Shown one piece after another: positions 37,001 to 50,700 of a DNA stretch of 64,000 nt. The stretch comes from Bombus terrestris (taxonomy: Eukaryota; Arthropoda; Insecta; Hymenoptera; Apidae): positions 11,453,200-11,517,199 of the forward strand of contig NC_063281.1 in assembly GCF_910591885.1 (NCBI RefSeq), written 5' to 3'. Both the position numbers and the translations under genes were made by a program. The first letter of the stretch is position 1, and the number at the start of each line of letters is the position of its first letter. The notes below the pieces were generated by a model. The model was given only the letters and a program-made list of their open reading frames with translations. It was not told the origin of the DNA and ran no database searches.

Positions 37001-39640
37001 ATCGAACCTCGAGCTGCTTCGAGATTTATCAGGTCGCGAAGATGCCTATCCGGAATATTTCTTGTGCGCATTAACAAATTGCAACTGGCTCTCGATATAT
37101 CTGGTGTTTAACTTATTCCACCACCAAGAATATATTACCAGATGCGTACGTAACTGGTTTTTGTACTTCTTTAGAATCGCTGGAATATTGGGAAGTCGAT
37201 GAATAACAAGCAAGAAAAGTACACTTAATACACACACTTTTACACGATTTCTATTCGACATGGTTTGTGCAAAAATCCAATTCCTCTTTTACGTGATTTA
37301 ATTTCATCTAACATAGTTCAAACGATTCCTTTTTATCGTAAAAACGTCTTCTTTCAATTTAACCCTTTGCACCCTAAATTTATTATCGCATTATCCTCTA
37401 TTGGATTTTGTATCGTACATTTATCAAATTAAAAAATACATTCTCACGCGGGCGCGTAATGTGTTCGTACGAGTAAGATTTAATTAGAGATTTGTTCGAA
37501 AACAATTTATTACTTATATTGGCTTTTTCGCATCTAGATTCGATCTATTATGCTTCCATTTTTTTTCAAGAACCTATCTATCGCGCAGAAACATAATCGC
37601 TGTGTCGATAATCTCGGTGTCTCACGATCTTTGTTACGTTCGCTGGTCGTCAATGCGCAAAATATCAATCTGCCCGGCTGGTACTAAACGCTGGTTTGCC
37701 CGCCATGTATTTATAAAAGCGCGATTCATGCGAATGACAACGGTATAGTCGATCGATCGGTATCGACGCCCACACTTTTCAGAGTAGCAACCACTGCGCA
37801 ACAAGCCACAAGTGCACATGCACATTTCTGCCAGCGATGAAGCACGAAGTGGGCCGCATGAACGAGTGCATTGCGTGGCGTTTGCATTCATAGATTTGCG
37901 CCTACTTGCAGCCGTGCAAATCCATTACGTGCGTCACTCTCACACACCTACGAAAAGTCACGATATTCTCAATGGTCGAGCGGAACTTTTGTAAAATTTC
38001 TCATTCACTGAATCGTGTTGCGCTATGTTCGTATACTTGAAGCGACCTCGGTACGTGCCAAACGCGACCAGATTTCTTCCCAAAAGGTTTGCACAACCAG
38101 TGGATTAGAGGTTGAGGAATTCGATCCGATGACATTGGTTTACAAAATATCTCTTACCTCTTATGAAACGAGTTTTAATATGTGACTTTCTGTGTATTTT
38201 TTCTGCTGAATCGAAAAATGCAACGAGATTGTCTTTCTTACGTCAGATTTTTTTTAACGACCTACAGCTCATACCAATACGCTTTTTGTAGCTTCGCGGA
38301 CCAACGACTTATTGAACTCGTCGTTTTATTTTTAACGACGTTAACGATGATATTGAGTTTACGCAATTTTTATACATTATGTCACAGCTTGGTCCTTAAT
38401 GGGTTAGTAGTTAGTGATTCATATAATTTCACGTATCTATTATCTATTAATCTGTTACCTAGAAAGCGATAATCGACGATGACCTATCATTTATAATCGA
38501 CCATCGTATCACAACTTTTCTTGTCTCGATATCGTTTTTCCATATCCGAAATACATTAATGGAGTCGTTCGTCATATTGATCGTCCACGTTAATCAGGTT
38601 TTCTAAGAAAACACTCAAGTGGAAATCCAGGAAAATGATTTCCGAACGTCATAACGCGCTACGCCTCGAATCGTACGAGTTACATACATATAGCGTTATT
38701 AACGAAAAATCTATGAATTCAATAATTATTAAGCGATAAAAAGTGCAACCACGTAACTCAGTATGGAAAAATATAGAAGGATGCGTGGAAATATCTACCG
38801 TTAATAAAAACCTTGCGAGCCAGTGTAATTAACGTCTTACGCCATTAATGCGTAATATTTACGCGCAAAAAAGGAATTCTCGTTTTATGTAGGAAGAAAG
38901 ACATTTATAACGATAATGAATAAGTAACGTCCCTGTAAAGATTGGTTTCGCCATGTATGCGAAAACCTGATCGGCACCGAGCGACGTTAATACGTGACAA
39001 GCATGTAACGTGTTATTTTACGCAACGGACAATTTTGGAACGCACATATTTATGAGGAAGGTTCATCGACTTTTATTTAACGCTTTGTCGTGACTGTTGC
39101 GTGCTAAACAAAGGAACAAACAGCTTTCTTCACGAAGCTGTCCTGTAAATGAACGTTCATCGACGTTCCAAGAAGACGTATAACCGTACGAAGATCATTC
39201 TCACCAGACTTATAGGAAGCTCAAACTTTTCAATGCTTTCACGATACTTTCTCAGTCGTAACGAACCATAAATCACAAGCTGAAAATTACAACGACGTGC
39301 ATCAGAATTTTGAATTTATCTAAAACTTAAAATCATCTAGCTTCGCAATTAATCAAATTACAACTTTACTTCCGCTTACCGTCATAATACATTTTTGTGA
39401 CACGAGAAACTATACTACACGTTGTAAAGTAATAAACGGAGAACTGTGTTTTACAACAGCGATTATCTCGCTTACACCGCGACGATTCTCAGCTAATCAG
39501 TTTGAAGAAGCCGCTATGCGCAAAAGTTAGTTGGAGTCGTGGAAAGATTTTCCAGCGGTGTTTTACACTCGCGTGAGAAACGGTCGTAGGCAAGTGGATA
39601 GGTTCGATAGGAAAGGTTCGGCTTTCCACGAAGTCGGTAC

Positions 39641-40330
39641 CTAGTCATTGTCAAAGGAATTAACTCGAACCCCCGGTTTTCTCACGCGATCTCGCCGCGC
39701 TCCGACTCTTATCCCGGCCTCGGTTAGATCGGAATGCAGGATGCACGTTGGTAACTACACTTGGCTAGGTGAGACGACAGTTTTCTACATATATAAGCAA
39801 ACAGGATGGGTAGAACGCATGTTACATAGCCTCGTGTAACTGGCGAACGTGTAGACTTGCGGACGAAGGATCGGAAAGGCTGGATGGATGCGATGTGTAT
39901 AGATGGGGATGGAAAGTGGGATCGGGAGAGAAATCGAGAGAGGAATCGGCAGGAGCGAGCGAGAAGCACGCCGAAGCGAACGAACCGGCCAACGAAAGAG
40001 GAAAAGAGGTTGATGAAGCAGAGGGAACGAGAAGCACAGCGAAAGAGAGAGGCTCGATTCTCGGGCGTCGGCGGCCGGCCTTGCAAGGACGTTCTCCTTT
40101 ACTTCTTGTTCGTGCCTGGGCGACCGTCTTCGCAGTTGCCGTATTGCCGTGTTGCCGTGCAGGCAACTAACCCACCCGACCGGCCCAGCAAATAAACCAA
40201 CCGCTAGCCGACGAATAACTCGACAGCCAACCCGGAGAACGAAATCTTGCGTAACGATCGTTGGATCTTCGGTCCTCCGACCGGGGTCCTGTCCATTCCT
40301 ACCACTACCATTCACAAATACTCCGTCATT
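39641..40330. promoter_or_regulatory. GC-rich block with purine-rich half, candidate promoter or first exon
   Basis: The plus strand is strongly purine-rich at about 39857-40060, then GC-rich with GGCGGCCGGCC near 40070. Stops are rare, so open frames of 91-176 codons occur on both strands and several frames (39785-40315 minus being the longest). Their products are Arg/Ser/Leu low-complexity sequence, which fits composition, not coding. CpG-rich islands like this in a desert may mark a promoter or enhancer. Confidence 0.3.
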
Positions 40331-41970
40331 TGTCTCTCTTCGATAAGATTCGTATTTCGATTAGAAAATTGTGATGATTTCATTCGTCGTATTTACTACA
40401 GACACATATGACGGAACATGGCGATTAATTTTTAAATTTAGATCGTTCGAATTCAGACAAGTAAGCCGGACCAAGTATAGTTTTCCCTCATCGTTGAACT
40501 ATACTGCTCTTGCATTTTATCAGTGTCTGCTAACTCTATGTACATGCACGCGGCTGAGATAAGATCAGAGACCTGAATTGGATCAAAGAGTACTATATTT
40601 CGCGTACTTACGATAGTTTTCAAGCGTCGAGTTACTTGCAAGATACTTCTCGATTAGCATATTCGAGAGATTCTGGTTCGGTATATCCCTCGTTGGGAAT
40701 ACTTGGTTGATCGAAAACCTTTATTCGATAGCGAGCAGACGAAAGCACAGAGAGCCATCTTAATGCGGTATCTACGGTATTCCGGGGTTAGTTTCATCGT
40801 TAACCCCGAGAATACTCTCGACTAAGTTCATCCGCCACGTAATTACAGACACGGGCTATTATCTAGCCGAGCTTCCTCGCGGAGTAGTTACGCCGGAATG
40901 GAAAGGAACACTTATTAGAAGTTAACGAATATTTATGGAACGGCTCGCGTCTATCCAACGTTCGTGCGACTATCGTACGTGAGTTGGCGAGCAAGGAAGC
41001 GAACGAACTTGGAATTCCTGTTTTATAAACGATCACGAAGCTGGAAAAAACCGCATGGCGATTTTTCGACGCGGTGAAACTCGTTCAATTTGAAATCCAA
41101 TTAACCTTGATGGCCGAGTTGACGCGATCTTCGTTTTGTCGCTACCAAATTCAGTCGTGCTTGATAGATGTACCGATCAGATGCAGTTACTCGTCCTCCT
41201 ACGTCAACTACGTGGATCATCGTGCGTGTATAAAGTCACGCGCCAATTCGTACGTATATTCGCTCGTATAGAAATGTACCTCAAGAACATCGATCGGCCT
41301 TGCTGACGTCGTAATTGATAAGGCTAATCGACGATAAGCTCTCATCGTGATGTTGTGATTACGTGAATTTATCGCTTTATTTACACTTCGTCTATCTTTC
41401 GCCGGCCCGAGTACGCTGAGGATACACGACTGTCGAGTGTTTTATACACTCTCGGGAATACCGATCTAATAAAATAGAAGCTATTTGTCTTGAAGCTATT
41501 TCTAACTGTCCATCTTCGTTAACCAAATCGTCAATCTTACCGTTTCGTTTTACGAGAGACACGTCTAACAGCGAAAAGTATTTTTATGTTTTAGTAAAAA
41601 TATATTTCATCGTATAACTCTGATAGAATTTATAACGTTGTTCGCCAAAAATATCGCAACGTTTCAAATGCGAGGTCGCACGAATGTGTTGGAATTTTTG
41701 TTGACGAGCAACGTGTAACGTTTTACTCGTAATAAACCCGACAGAATCTGCGACGTTTCGATCGACGTTGGAATGCAATTCTTTCACAAATCCCTGTGTT
41801 CACCCGATCGATTTCGAGTTCGTAAAACTAGACGAATAAAAGATGTCGGTTTCCATGAGCTTTCTCCGTATCGTATCTCAAACGAGATTCAACCCGTGGA
41901 AGCAGCAGCTCGAGACGGTCCAGAGGTAAGCGTAACGGCCTTGCAAGGTTCCTTTCAAGGTCGACTCTAA
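40331..41970. other. Non-coding; strong splice donor-like site at 41926
   Basis: No recognised exon. The sequence cagag/gtaagcg at 41921-41932 is a near-consensus 5' splice site, with an open frame upstream (41773-41970), so an exon ending at 41925 is possible but unsupported by any known protein. A stem CGGGGTTA/TAACCCCG occurs near 40784-40810. Confidence 0.3.
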
Positions 41971-42185
41971 TGTTCTCCCCTTTTTCCCTTCTTCCGTCTC
42001 CCCTTTCTCCCCTTCATCTCCATCACTCTATTTCTTTTTTAACTCGGCTTCGGAGCCCGTCACGCGGCTCTCTCTGAACCTCGCTTCCTCTTTCTCCTTT
42101 TATCGACTCGCAGCCTCTCTTTCTCCGTCCCTTTCTCCCTTTCGGCACTGCCTTTGGCTTTCCTCAGCCCTCTTCTTCCTGTTGC
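41971..42185 (+). repeat. Pyrimidine-rich tract of about 215 bp
   Basis: Dominated by TCTCC, CTTTC and TTCC words, interrupted only around 42045-42070. It resembles a mixed polypyrimidine/CT-repeat region (GA-rich on the other strand). Confidence 0.8.
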
Positions 42186-42933
42186 CACGTGAAAGTATGC
42201 ATCCTCTATGGTCTTGGGCATTCGGTCGAACAGCTCCGCGAGCTCTGGCGGGCAATTACGAAAAATCGAAAGGTATGCGACTTAAAAATATCTTCGTCAA
42301 CGAGCCAGGGACAACGAAGAAACCTCGTGAAATAGCATTTAGCGTGAAAGTTATGCTCGCGAGAAAAAGGTATCGGCGTCAACTTAAACGTTCGCTTCTA
42401 TAGATCTTTATCGTTCCTAGCAAATCGTTACCATCGAACAGGATCCGCAGTGTAAAGGCAGTCGATCTGAAAAGAGGTCACCGATCTTTTGCAATCGGTG
42501 ATCACAATACCTATAAGGCATTGCCCACGCGATCCAGAGTTATGCCAGAGAGAAATGTACACGCGCTGTGCCCAGCTGCACGTGCTCCGACATGTGTGAA
42601 ATCAGTTCACGTGCAAACCTATTTTCAATTGCGAGCTTCGTGCACCTGTACGTTAATTCAGGTCGTACATCGGGTGTTTGTTGTTGGGACTAGCGCGAAA
42701 ATTTTTACGATTCTCCGTTCGTTACGAAGAATACAGGCGAGAAAAATAAATAATTTAATGGTTAAGAAAATGCACTTCGATATAATGTACAGTGATTTAT
42801 GATAATATTTGAACATTCGTCGTTTTTACGTATTTATGGTACGCGTTGTACGAAACATTTCGTACGACTTAGATTTTTACGATTTTTCTACAATTTTTAT
42901 GTTTATGCTAGTAGAATTTGTAACCAATTTTAG

Positions 42934-43029
42934 CCAATCATGTTTCTCATCAAATCATTATATCCAATTCTACACCAATCATGTTTCTTATCCAGTCACC
43001 ATATCCAATCCTACCAATCATATTTCTTC
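42934..43029 (+). repeat. Tandem repeat, unit about 40 bp, 2.4 copies
   Basis: Units begin CCAATCATGTTTCT and contain a TATCCAAT block about 28 bases in. Copies diverge by several substitutions; the third is truncated. Confidence 0.8.
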
Positions 43030-46000
43030 ACTCTGATGTTCGATTGTCATCGTCGATAATGCATCGATATGCGTCGATGCGTCTTTTATCAATGTTATCA
43101 ATTGCTGTTCATCCTATTGCATCATACGTACCTGTACTTTGAGCTTGACACTTGTGAAATATAAAATTCGCTCGTAATTGTCAACACGGACTTTATCTCT
43201 CGTCTTTTTATTTCTATTATCGATCGATCGATATTCGTTTCCAATGACTACGCGTTATCGGGCCGTTAAGATTCTTCTTTACTCGTAATTGCGCGTCAAA
43301 GAAAAGCGAAACCTTGGATTAATGAACCACGATTTCGATAGAGTTCAATAATAACAAGAAAAAAAAAGAAAATTAAGAAATAGAAAAATTATAAATGAAA
43401 CGTTGCGTTTATAATGCAACTCTGGTTCTAAAACGCGTTAACGAGGTCGGAGGTTATTACTGTGGAGTGTCAATATTATTGCCATTGAACGATGCCAAGC
43501 AGTCTAGAAACAAAACATTATCGGAGAGATTTGAATTACGACTCGATGATAAAAGGTCAGATAAGAGAGCGTCGTAAAATTGAAGATTTAAAGAACGTTT
43601 CCAAGAATAAAGCACTCCCTATTGTTTTCTTCGGACACTATCTTTTTCGTGTTTTATTTAAATTCAATTTTAATGGCATATTCGAAAGATATTGCAGTTG
43701 GGTGAATGGCCGGCGAAAAGTCAATCGTTGCAGCTCGACAGCTCCGAGAGAAAAAGTCTCGCGTGGGAAATTCCAGTTGGAAATAGGAAGCGGAGGCTAG
43801 GAAGGCTCGACCGTGTGGCCCCGTGAACCAACGGAACAATTAATTAATTAGAAAAGCCGATTATATACGAAACAAAAGGGGCTCTCGTCACGATGCGAAT
43901 TGAATATTTATCATCACGGTGTTGTCACATCGTGCAAGAAGGGAAAGGCGGGTCAAAGGTGAACGATACGGAATCTGCTTGTTTGCCAGCGAAAGTGATA
44001 TCGCCCGAGCGACCTACAAAGGTTGCGGATCGTATCACCTTTAACCATTTTGTTGATCCGTTCGAAAGTCGAATTCGTGACAGCGTGACAAAGCCGGTCT
44101 TCCCTTACTCTGTTCCGTCTGCTTCCGTTCCATAGCTTTCGCGACATACCGCTCGCTGTGAAGAAAATCGAAGACAAAGAGGGAGAAGAGAATAGTTGCA
44201 GAAAGTTTCTCATTTTTACAAAAGATTCGTATTAGTTGTCGTCTTTCCAAATGAATGATCGAGCAATAATTTTTTTATATTTTGCTTATATTGGTCCTTA
44301 TGCTATCCGATATTCTTCAGAACAAAGGAAAAGTAACGCCACGAAACAACTGAAGCATCTATCTGTGTCGAATGATCGACTTGGATTTATCGCGTCAACG
44401 TGTAAGTTTAGATTTAATCAAAACGAAATACGTATTGCTGTACTTTAAAAAACACGGTATCCGACTTGTAAAAGTTAGTGGTTGATTTTGAAAGAATTCG
44501 CAAACACGCGTTTCCCACGAGTAGAACGCGCGAGTAGCGGATAACTGTAATTACCGTTGAAGCGAAAGATTCTATAAGGACGAACGGTGAGGTCGACATC
44601 TTCTAAAAGAACTGTAGTCTCTAACTAGTCTAAAACTAGTGGCGCGCGTTCGCCTTATGAATTTTAAACGCTAAATTCCATCGCTCGTTATCGGATGTAT
44701 GGTAACAACCGCGAACGATTTAATCCCGCTAATTGCGTCTGCTCCGAGAAATCGCCTACATTCTTGGTCGGGTCACCGAGTATCGTCAACTCTAACTACG
44801 TATGTACTTTGTCGTTTGTCGCGATAGCATCGACGGACGGGTCGTCCCAGAAAGCGTGGAACGCGAACTCAGAATCTCGTTAATCGCAGGATACGCGAGC
44901 TAGTTTAATAATCGCCGCGGCGATATCTTATTTTCCAAGAAAGAGCCTCGTCTCTTCTCGATTAATCGATCGGTACATTTGCATACGGTACTGGTACAGA
45001 AACAGACCAGAACCGGCACATAAATTATCTCCAACGATTCAGATCCAGGAAGTGCGGCGAAACCGTGTTGTACTCGACTTAAAACGGCTATGTCCTTCGC
45101 ATGGGAATAGCGCTCGCTCCCTATGCAAAGGTAGCTTCACGGATGCCCATGGGACAGGACATTTGTCATAGTCATAGCGAAAGAATGAAACGAGCCACGT
45201 GGAATAGTACAGCATTTACGAAGATCGCCTCCGGTCGTCCTTTTCGATTACGCGTAGAAAGAAGCGAAATAGTCGAACGAATTTTAGCACGAGGCAACTC
45301 GAGGACTAACAAATTTGGGAAAGTCTTGAACTTGTGTAAATAGATGCAAAAAGTACAGCAAGATACGCGAGGGAACAAAGAACCGGCTGATAGAATAAGT
45401 CGTTTCTACCAGGAAGAGGAAGAGGTCCGAGGTCCTGAAATAAATCATGTCTAATGATGGAACGGGAATAGTCGTACGGTTTACGCTGTAACGCGGGCTT
45501 TCGTTCCGTGGATGCGAATTGTTTGCTATAAGTCACTCGTCGGGACCTTGGATTACGCGCGTAAACGCCAGCATCAACACCGTATCGCAGAGAATTATCG
45601 AAGTGAATCTTTCCTTTTTGTCCGTAAAGTATTCGTATTCCGAATATAACGCGATTGTACACGCCTCCGCTTTCACCGTGATGATCGATATAAAACTCAT
45701 CGAGGCGACAGCATCTCTCGAAAACTTGCCAGCCTTCGGCCGAATGCGTTCGTTTGTTCGTCGAGTAACTCGATCCCTTTATAAACGAAATGCTTTCTCT
45801 TGCTCGCCTGTTTTTAACGCGCTTGCTTCCTTTACGAACGTCGTAAATCTCTCTTGGAAAGCTGTTGGAAAATAATCTGTCTGTCAAATGCCCGTCATAC
45901 AGACGGCCTTCACGTTGACAGAAAACGTCCTCTAACGAGATTAGATAGATAACTCATTGACTTATTACGTTTCTAGGAAGTAAAGTATATTTGCCGAAGT

Positions 46001-47679
46001 GGAGCTTCGCTTTACGATATAATGCGATAAAATACAGTATATGTAACTATGTATGTAGAAAAACATAGTTCGTTATTTGTAAGATTTGGACTAAACTTGG
46101 TTGGTTCGAATAACAGCGAAAAATAGTATATTTAGATACGTAGGTCTAAAACATATCGAAGGAAGCAGGAAAGGAACGTCTGTATCCAGGAACGCGAGTG
46201 AACCAACTCGAAAAACCGGAGGTCTATTTGCTGAGACTCGAACGTGCAATCAACGAGCAAGGGAAGGAGACGACTCCTCGGAGAACGAATCAATGCGTGA
46301 GACGAAATGGAACGCCTTCGTTAAAACGACGAGCAATTTACCGAGACTCGCTTTGCCTCTGCGCGAAGCAAACAGCGAGATTCCATGGAAATTGCCCGAT
46401 AACTTATTACCGTGAACACGCTGTTACGCGTACGCAGCATCTGGTTCTACGAGAATTTCTAAAACCGGGGTTACTAGCTCGAGCCTCTGAATTCGATATC
46501 TATCTCTTTCTTTACGGCCCGCATGGCCGCGAATAATTACATACGGTTCTTCTGGTTACAAATAAATAGATACGGACAAGAATCATTTTTCTTACGATTT
46601 GAACTCAGATTTTAAGTAAACTTTATCGAGTACTTTTAAAACTTAATTCGTACAACGAACATTTCCTACGAGACAAATCTCCTATTCAAAAGTAGAAGTT
46701 TGTGGATTTCAACGCGTAACGTATTCTCAATTCGTCGAGTTTCTCTCGTCATTCTTTAAAAATAAAGCCAGTTTCTCTTCGAAAGATCATCTCGCAGAGG
46801 AAAAGCAAACGATATGTGTCATGCACTCGAGTATTGTCCGTTAGATGGTCGTTGAATCGCAACGTAACGTCGTTTAAAGATCGATTAACGAGCTAGACTG
46901 CGAGACTTCGATCGAGGACGATCAACATCTCTTATCTGTGGTTCGATTCATGCGAATTAATTGGTCGATATCGAGATGCGATACACCATGTGGTCAGGCT
47001 GTAGTATTCTTTGGATCGCTTTGATCGTTAAACATTAACCAGATGTCGTAACGCGGTTCATCTGCGTCGAACGAGGTTAAATCTCGATGCAGCATTACGT
47101 AAATACCAAGCGAAAGAACTTACTTTGTAAACAGTGCGAGTCGATACACGGAAACATATCGTCAATTATTTGTATATAAACGATTATATATAAACGTTAA
47201 TTCTACGTAGCGATTCGTTTACGTCATAGCAAAATTGCAAGTAGATGTCGATTATGAAACAGTATTTAAACGCGTTAAGTTGTTGGAAAAATTCATAGAA
47301 ACGTCAATTGCGAGATATACCGTACGATGAGACGTTGCACCAAACTACGTGGTCTTTGACTTTCGGAATAATATTTTTAATAGACGTATCATTGACAATT
47401 CGAGAAATCGGTCGACTCGAGCAATACAGAGAACACAGAGCATGCAGATTAAAATGATCTCAATAAGTCAAGGCGTATTAATTGATGGCAATTAAACGAA
47501 TCTCCAAGAAGTTCGCCTAGTTGCGATCAGGTCGCGCGTCAGCGTAATTGTCGTTCCAGTAAAAAGTCGGATCGCCTTGAGGTCGGATAGATTACGTCTT
47601 ATCGTACGCATCTTCTCTCAATTGGTTCGAGTGGCGAAACCTTCTGAACCGCGACTTATAAACTTTGTCGATCTTTCGA

Positions 47680-47707
47680 GAACCGATATCCAAGAACCGA
47701 TATCCAA
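47680..47707 (+). repeat. 14-bp tandem duplication
   Basis: GAACCGATATCCAA occurs twice in immediate tandem, a recent-looking perfect duplication. Confidence 0.9.
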
Positions 47708-50700
47708 ACAGTGTCGAGAGTACAAGCAAGGTAGCTGCTTACGTCCGACAATTGTGTTCCGGTGGCGTACAATGCCGGTTCGATTTATCGGAGGTCGTTT
47801 CGATTTGCCACGGATCGTTCGAACGTACGCGTGCGATTTGTAACGTTTGCAAGCAGCAGCTCTTTGATCGAGTGCAACGTTCGACTGGGCAACGTTCCTC
47901 TTTCTTTCCCTCTCACCGGTGCACCTATTGCGACGCGCGATCCCGTCTAGCTAGGAAAGAATGCGAGTTGTTCCGCGTGTTTTCCTACTAGGTCGTCACA
48001 ATGCGGCTCTCTGCAACTCCGTGCACACAGCCCTTTCGCGTAACAGACACTGCCGCGGAACACAACAGACGGCGACTCGCACAGTGTACAGCTTTGTCTT
48101 CGCCTAACAATAGGTAGCTGCGTAATTTTTGGTAGTACGTATATCGATATATTTATTATACTACGCTCGCGGGAACAATCGGCTCGCCTTTCTAAAGATC
48201 CCAGTAGTTCGAGACTGCTAACTTTCACAGGCTCTCTGTGCACTTGCATTGGGTAATGGATTAAAAAGAAAAAAAAAGAACATCGGTAATCGTATTACGC
48301 AAGGGACGCAATACTCGCTCGATAGATGTTCGTGCAATTCGCAAATAAGGCCGTTCCGCGAATGTAAACTCAGCCCGTAATCGACGCCGCAGGCTATTGC
48401 GAGAAACGTCACCTCGCCAAGGAACTTTTCCACCTCGTACATACTTAGCCTCTCACTTACCAACCGCTGCGACTCGATCGGTGAATGACGAACGACCAGA
48501 ATTCACGAAAGAATTTATTTCGCGTGCCGAATCTCGTCGAGAGTGTGAGAACTTTGATTCGCGTTAACGATACATTTAATTAACGAATTTTATTAAAATA
48601 GCTTAAATAGAGATTTCTTTCACTTTTACATATTAATAACTTCATTTTTGATATTTCATGCATTCCTGCGAATTTTAAATATCACGTGAAAATCTCGCGA
48701 ACTTGGTAGACACGCTCCTCTCGGTATAATTCGAACCAAATCGAGGAGGGAATAACCGCTCATTGTCGGTCTGTTAGACAAACGATATAGTTTCCTCGTT
48801 CATAAACCGAATGTTTCGAACGCGTAACATGCGTGTAACATATCGCTAAAGTATTATGCGAATCGTTCGCGTCGCTGTTGGCAGCGTCGTGTTGCAGGTT
48901 TCCAAGCACGAACAACAGGTAACACTGACAATAGCGACAACAAGAACAAAGCTGGCAACGTTTTAAGGCCGTGGGCGAAGTCGGCTTTGTCGGTGCGTTC
49001 AACTGGCTCCATTAGCTAGTCGAGCAACAGATTCAAATTCCTTTGCGTTCGTTACGCGATCTCTCGATGTTTTCTACCCGTCATTCTCATTGCATGTACT
49101 TGGTAGACGCATTGCCATCCGTATGCAACCGAAACACCATTACCGATCTAACGAAAGTAACCATTAGAGTTGGAGAAAACGTACGCTGCAGCTTGAGCTA
49201 TACATGGTGTCTTAGGTTCTTCTTTGCAAAAACCAGCTAACATACGAAGACTACAGATGAAATAAGTCACGTAACAGCTAAATTAAACGAACTATTATTC
49301 GTTTCTTATAAAACATGGTGGATCTATCGCTTGTTTTTAAAAGAAGTTGATTTTATTTCATCGCTCGTATTAAAATACTTCTTTTTAGCCATTACGCAAT
49401 ATAACTTCCTTTCCTGAGAGCTGTGGCAACATTTATTTGCTCTTTTACCAGGTATCGGCCTAAAGCAAGAGAATTATAAAACTCATCGATCTTAACAGAG
49501 TAACCTTGTGCAAACAACGGTCTTACGCTATAGATAGCGCTTTATTGGCTCTGGAGATTATCGGGACGGCCAATATTCCAATAATTATAGGTTTCTATCT
49601 CTCAATAAGTCGTACATTTTTATGGATAACCAGTTGAGGATTCACAGAATTCATTCGTTGCTCTAAACTTCCTAGCTCTGGTGGGTATTGTTAGAATCCC
49701 AACTGCCATTTCGGCAGTGTGAAAAATTCGTCAATGGCTACGTTTTGACCTGGTATATGGCTTCCCGATATTTTTTGTTTGCTTCTTTTTAGAAATGGTT
49801 TGCTACAAATAGTTTACGATGGCCACTAAAATTTCGAAGGCTACCATTCCCAGTTGAGTAAAGAAATCGCGAAGTCAATTGAAAGGGAATCTGCAGGATG
49901 ATCTACGGAAATATAGTAGTATCTTTGCAAGGGTAGTATCTTTGATGCTTAATCTGCCTTACAACGAATGTTGAAAACGTGTTCTTGGTTTACGCAAGAG
50001 TTCGTTCTTCGATATATTCCGGAAAAAGAAATGCGAAAGATGCGAAAAAATTAGTAATCTTGATGATTAAAACATTTTCATCGTTAAATACACGAGCTGT
50101 CGGCCATTGTTCCCTGTTGCATCCAAAGCAACGTGATCGATGGTTATTCCCATTGTTATCCGATGATCTCTTGCTACGGTTTCGGTTCCTCAAGTTCGCG
50201 TAACGATTAGAAACTACACAAATACATGTTGAACTAATTCCCTGCACTACGCGATATGCCGATAAAGCTGCGTAAATAATCAAAATCCTCCGGTAATTTA
50301 CCAGCCTCGATCTTTTTTTTTCCGTTTCAATGTCCCAAGTGGTTTAGTCATTGATTAACCTTTGTGATTAGACGAAAACGAATAGATTCGCCACAGTTCA
50401 AGCTTTGCCCTAAGTACGTACATATTTACGTTCGTTGTAGTGTTCGAGAGGATGGCGAGAACAAATATTTAACATCAACATGGAATGGAAAGACTGTTTT
50501 GGCGTAGGATCGACAACGTATTATGTTAGGAACGGCAACGTATTGAATACTAAGCGACGTGAAAATCCATTTTGTAGGAAAAACGTGGAACACCCTGTAT
50601 ACCGGCGAATCGACTAACGTCGAATCGATTCGAAAGCGAATGTTGGACGTCTATTTAGATACGAGCTATCTGTTGCAGATCTCGCGGATAGGTGAGCTCT

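Larger units (their letters stand above)
24121..39640. other. Long non-coding stretch with small hairpins, no recognisable gene
   Basis: Both strands are broken by stops. The longest frames (151 codons at 25407-25862 minus, 119 at 27851-28210 minus) match nothing I know. Individual structures listed are hairpins at 24794-24840, 27869-27913, 27997-28017 and about 30386-30415. The area 28500-28640 mixes TAATTA homeobox-like cores with a GC-rich run and looks like it could be a conserved regulatory element, but conservation cannot be seen here. No tRNA A/B boxes were spotted. Confidence 0.55.

Noticed and set aside
39785..40315. 176-codon minus frame rich in Leu, Ser and Pro
   Set aside because: Low-complexity product of a purine/pyrimidine-biased GC-rich block, with several overlapping frames open at once.
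45306..45887. 193-codon minus-strand frame, longest in the desert
   Set aside because: No recognisable domain. A long frame lies opposite on the plus strand, and a frame of this length is plausible by chance across about 128 kb of both strands with few stops.
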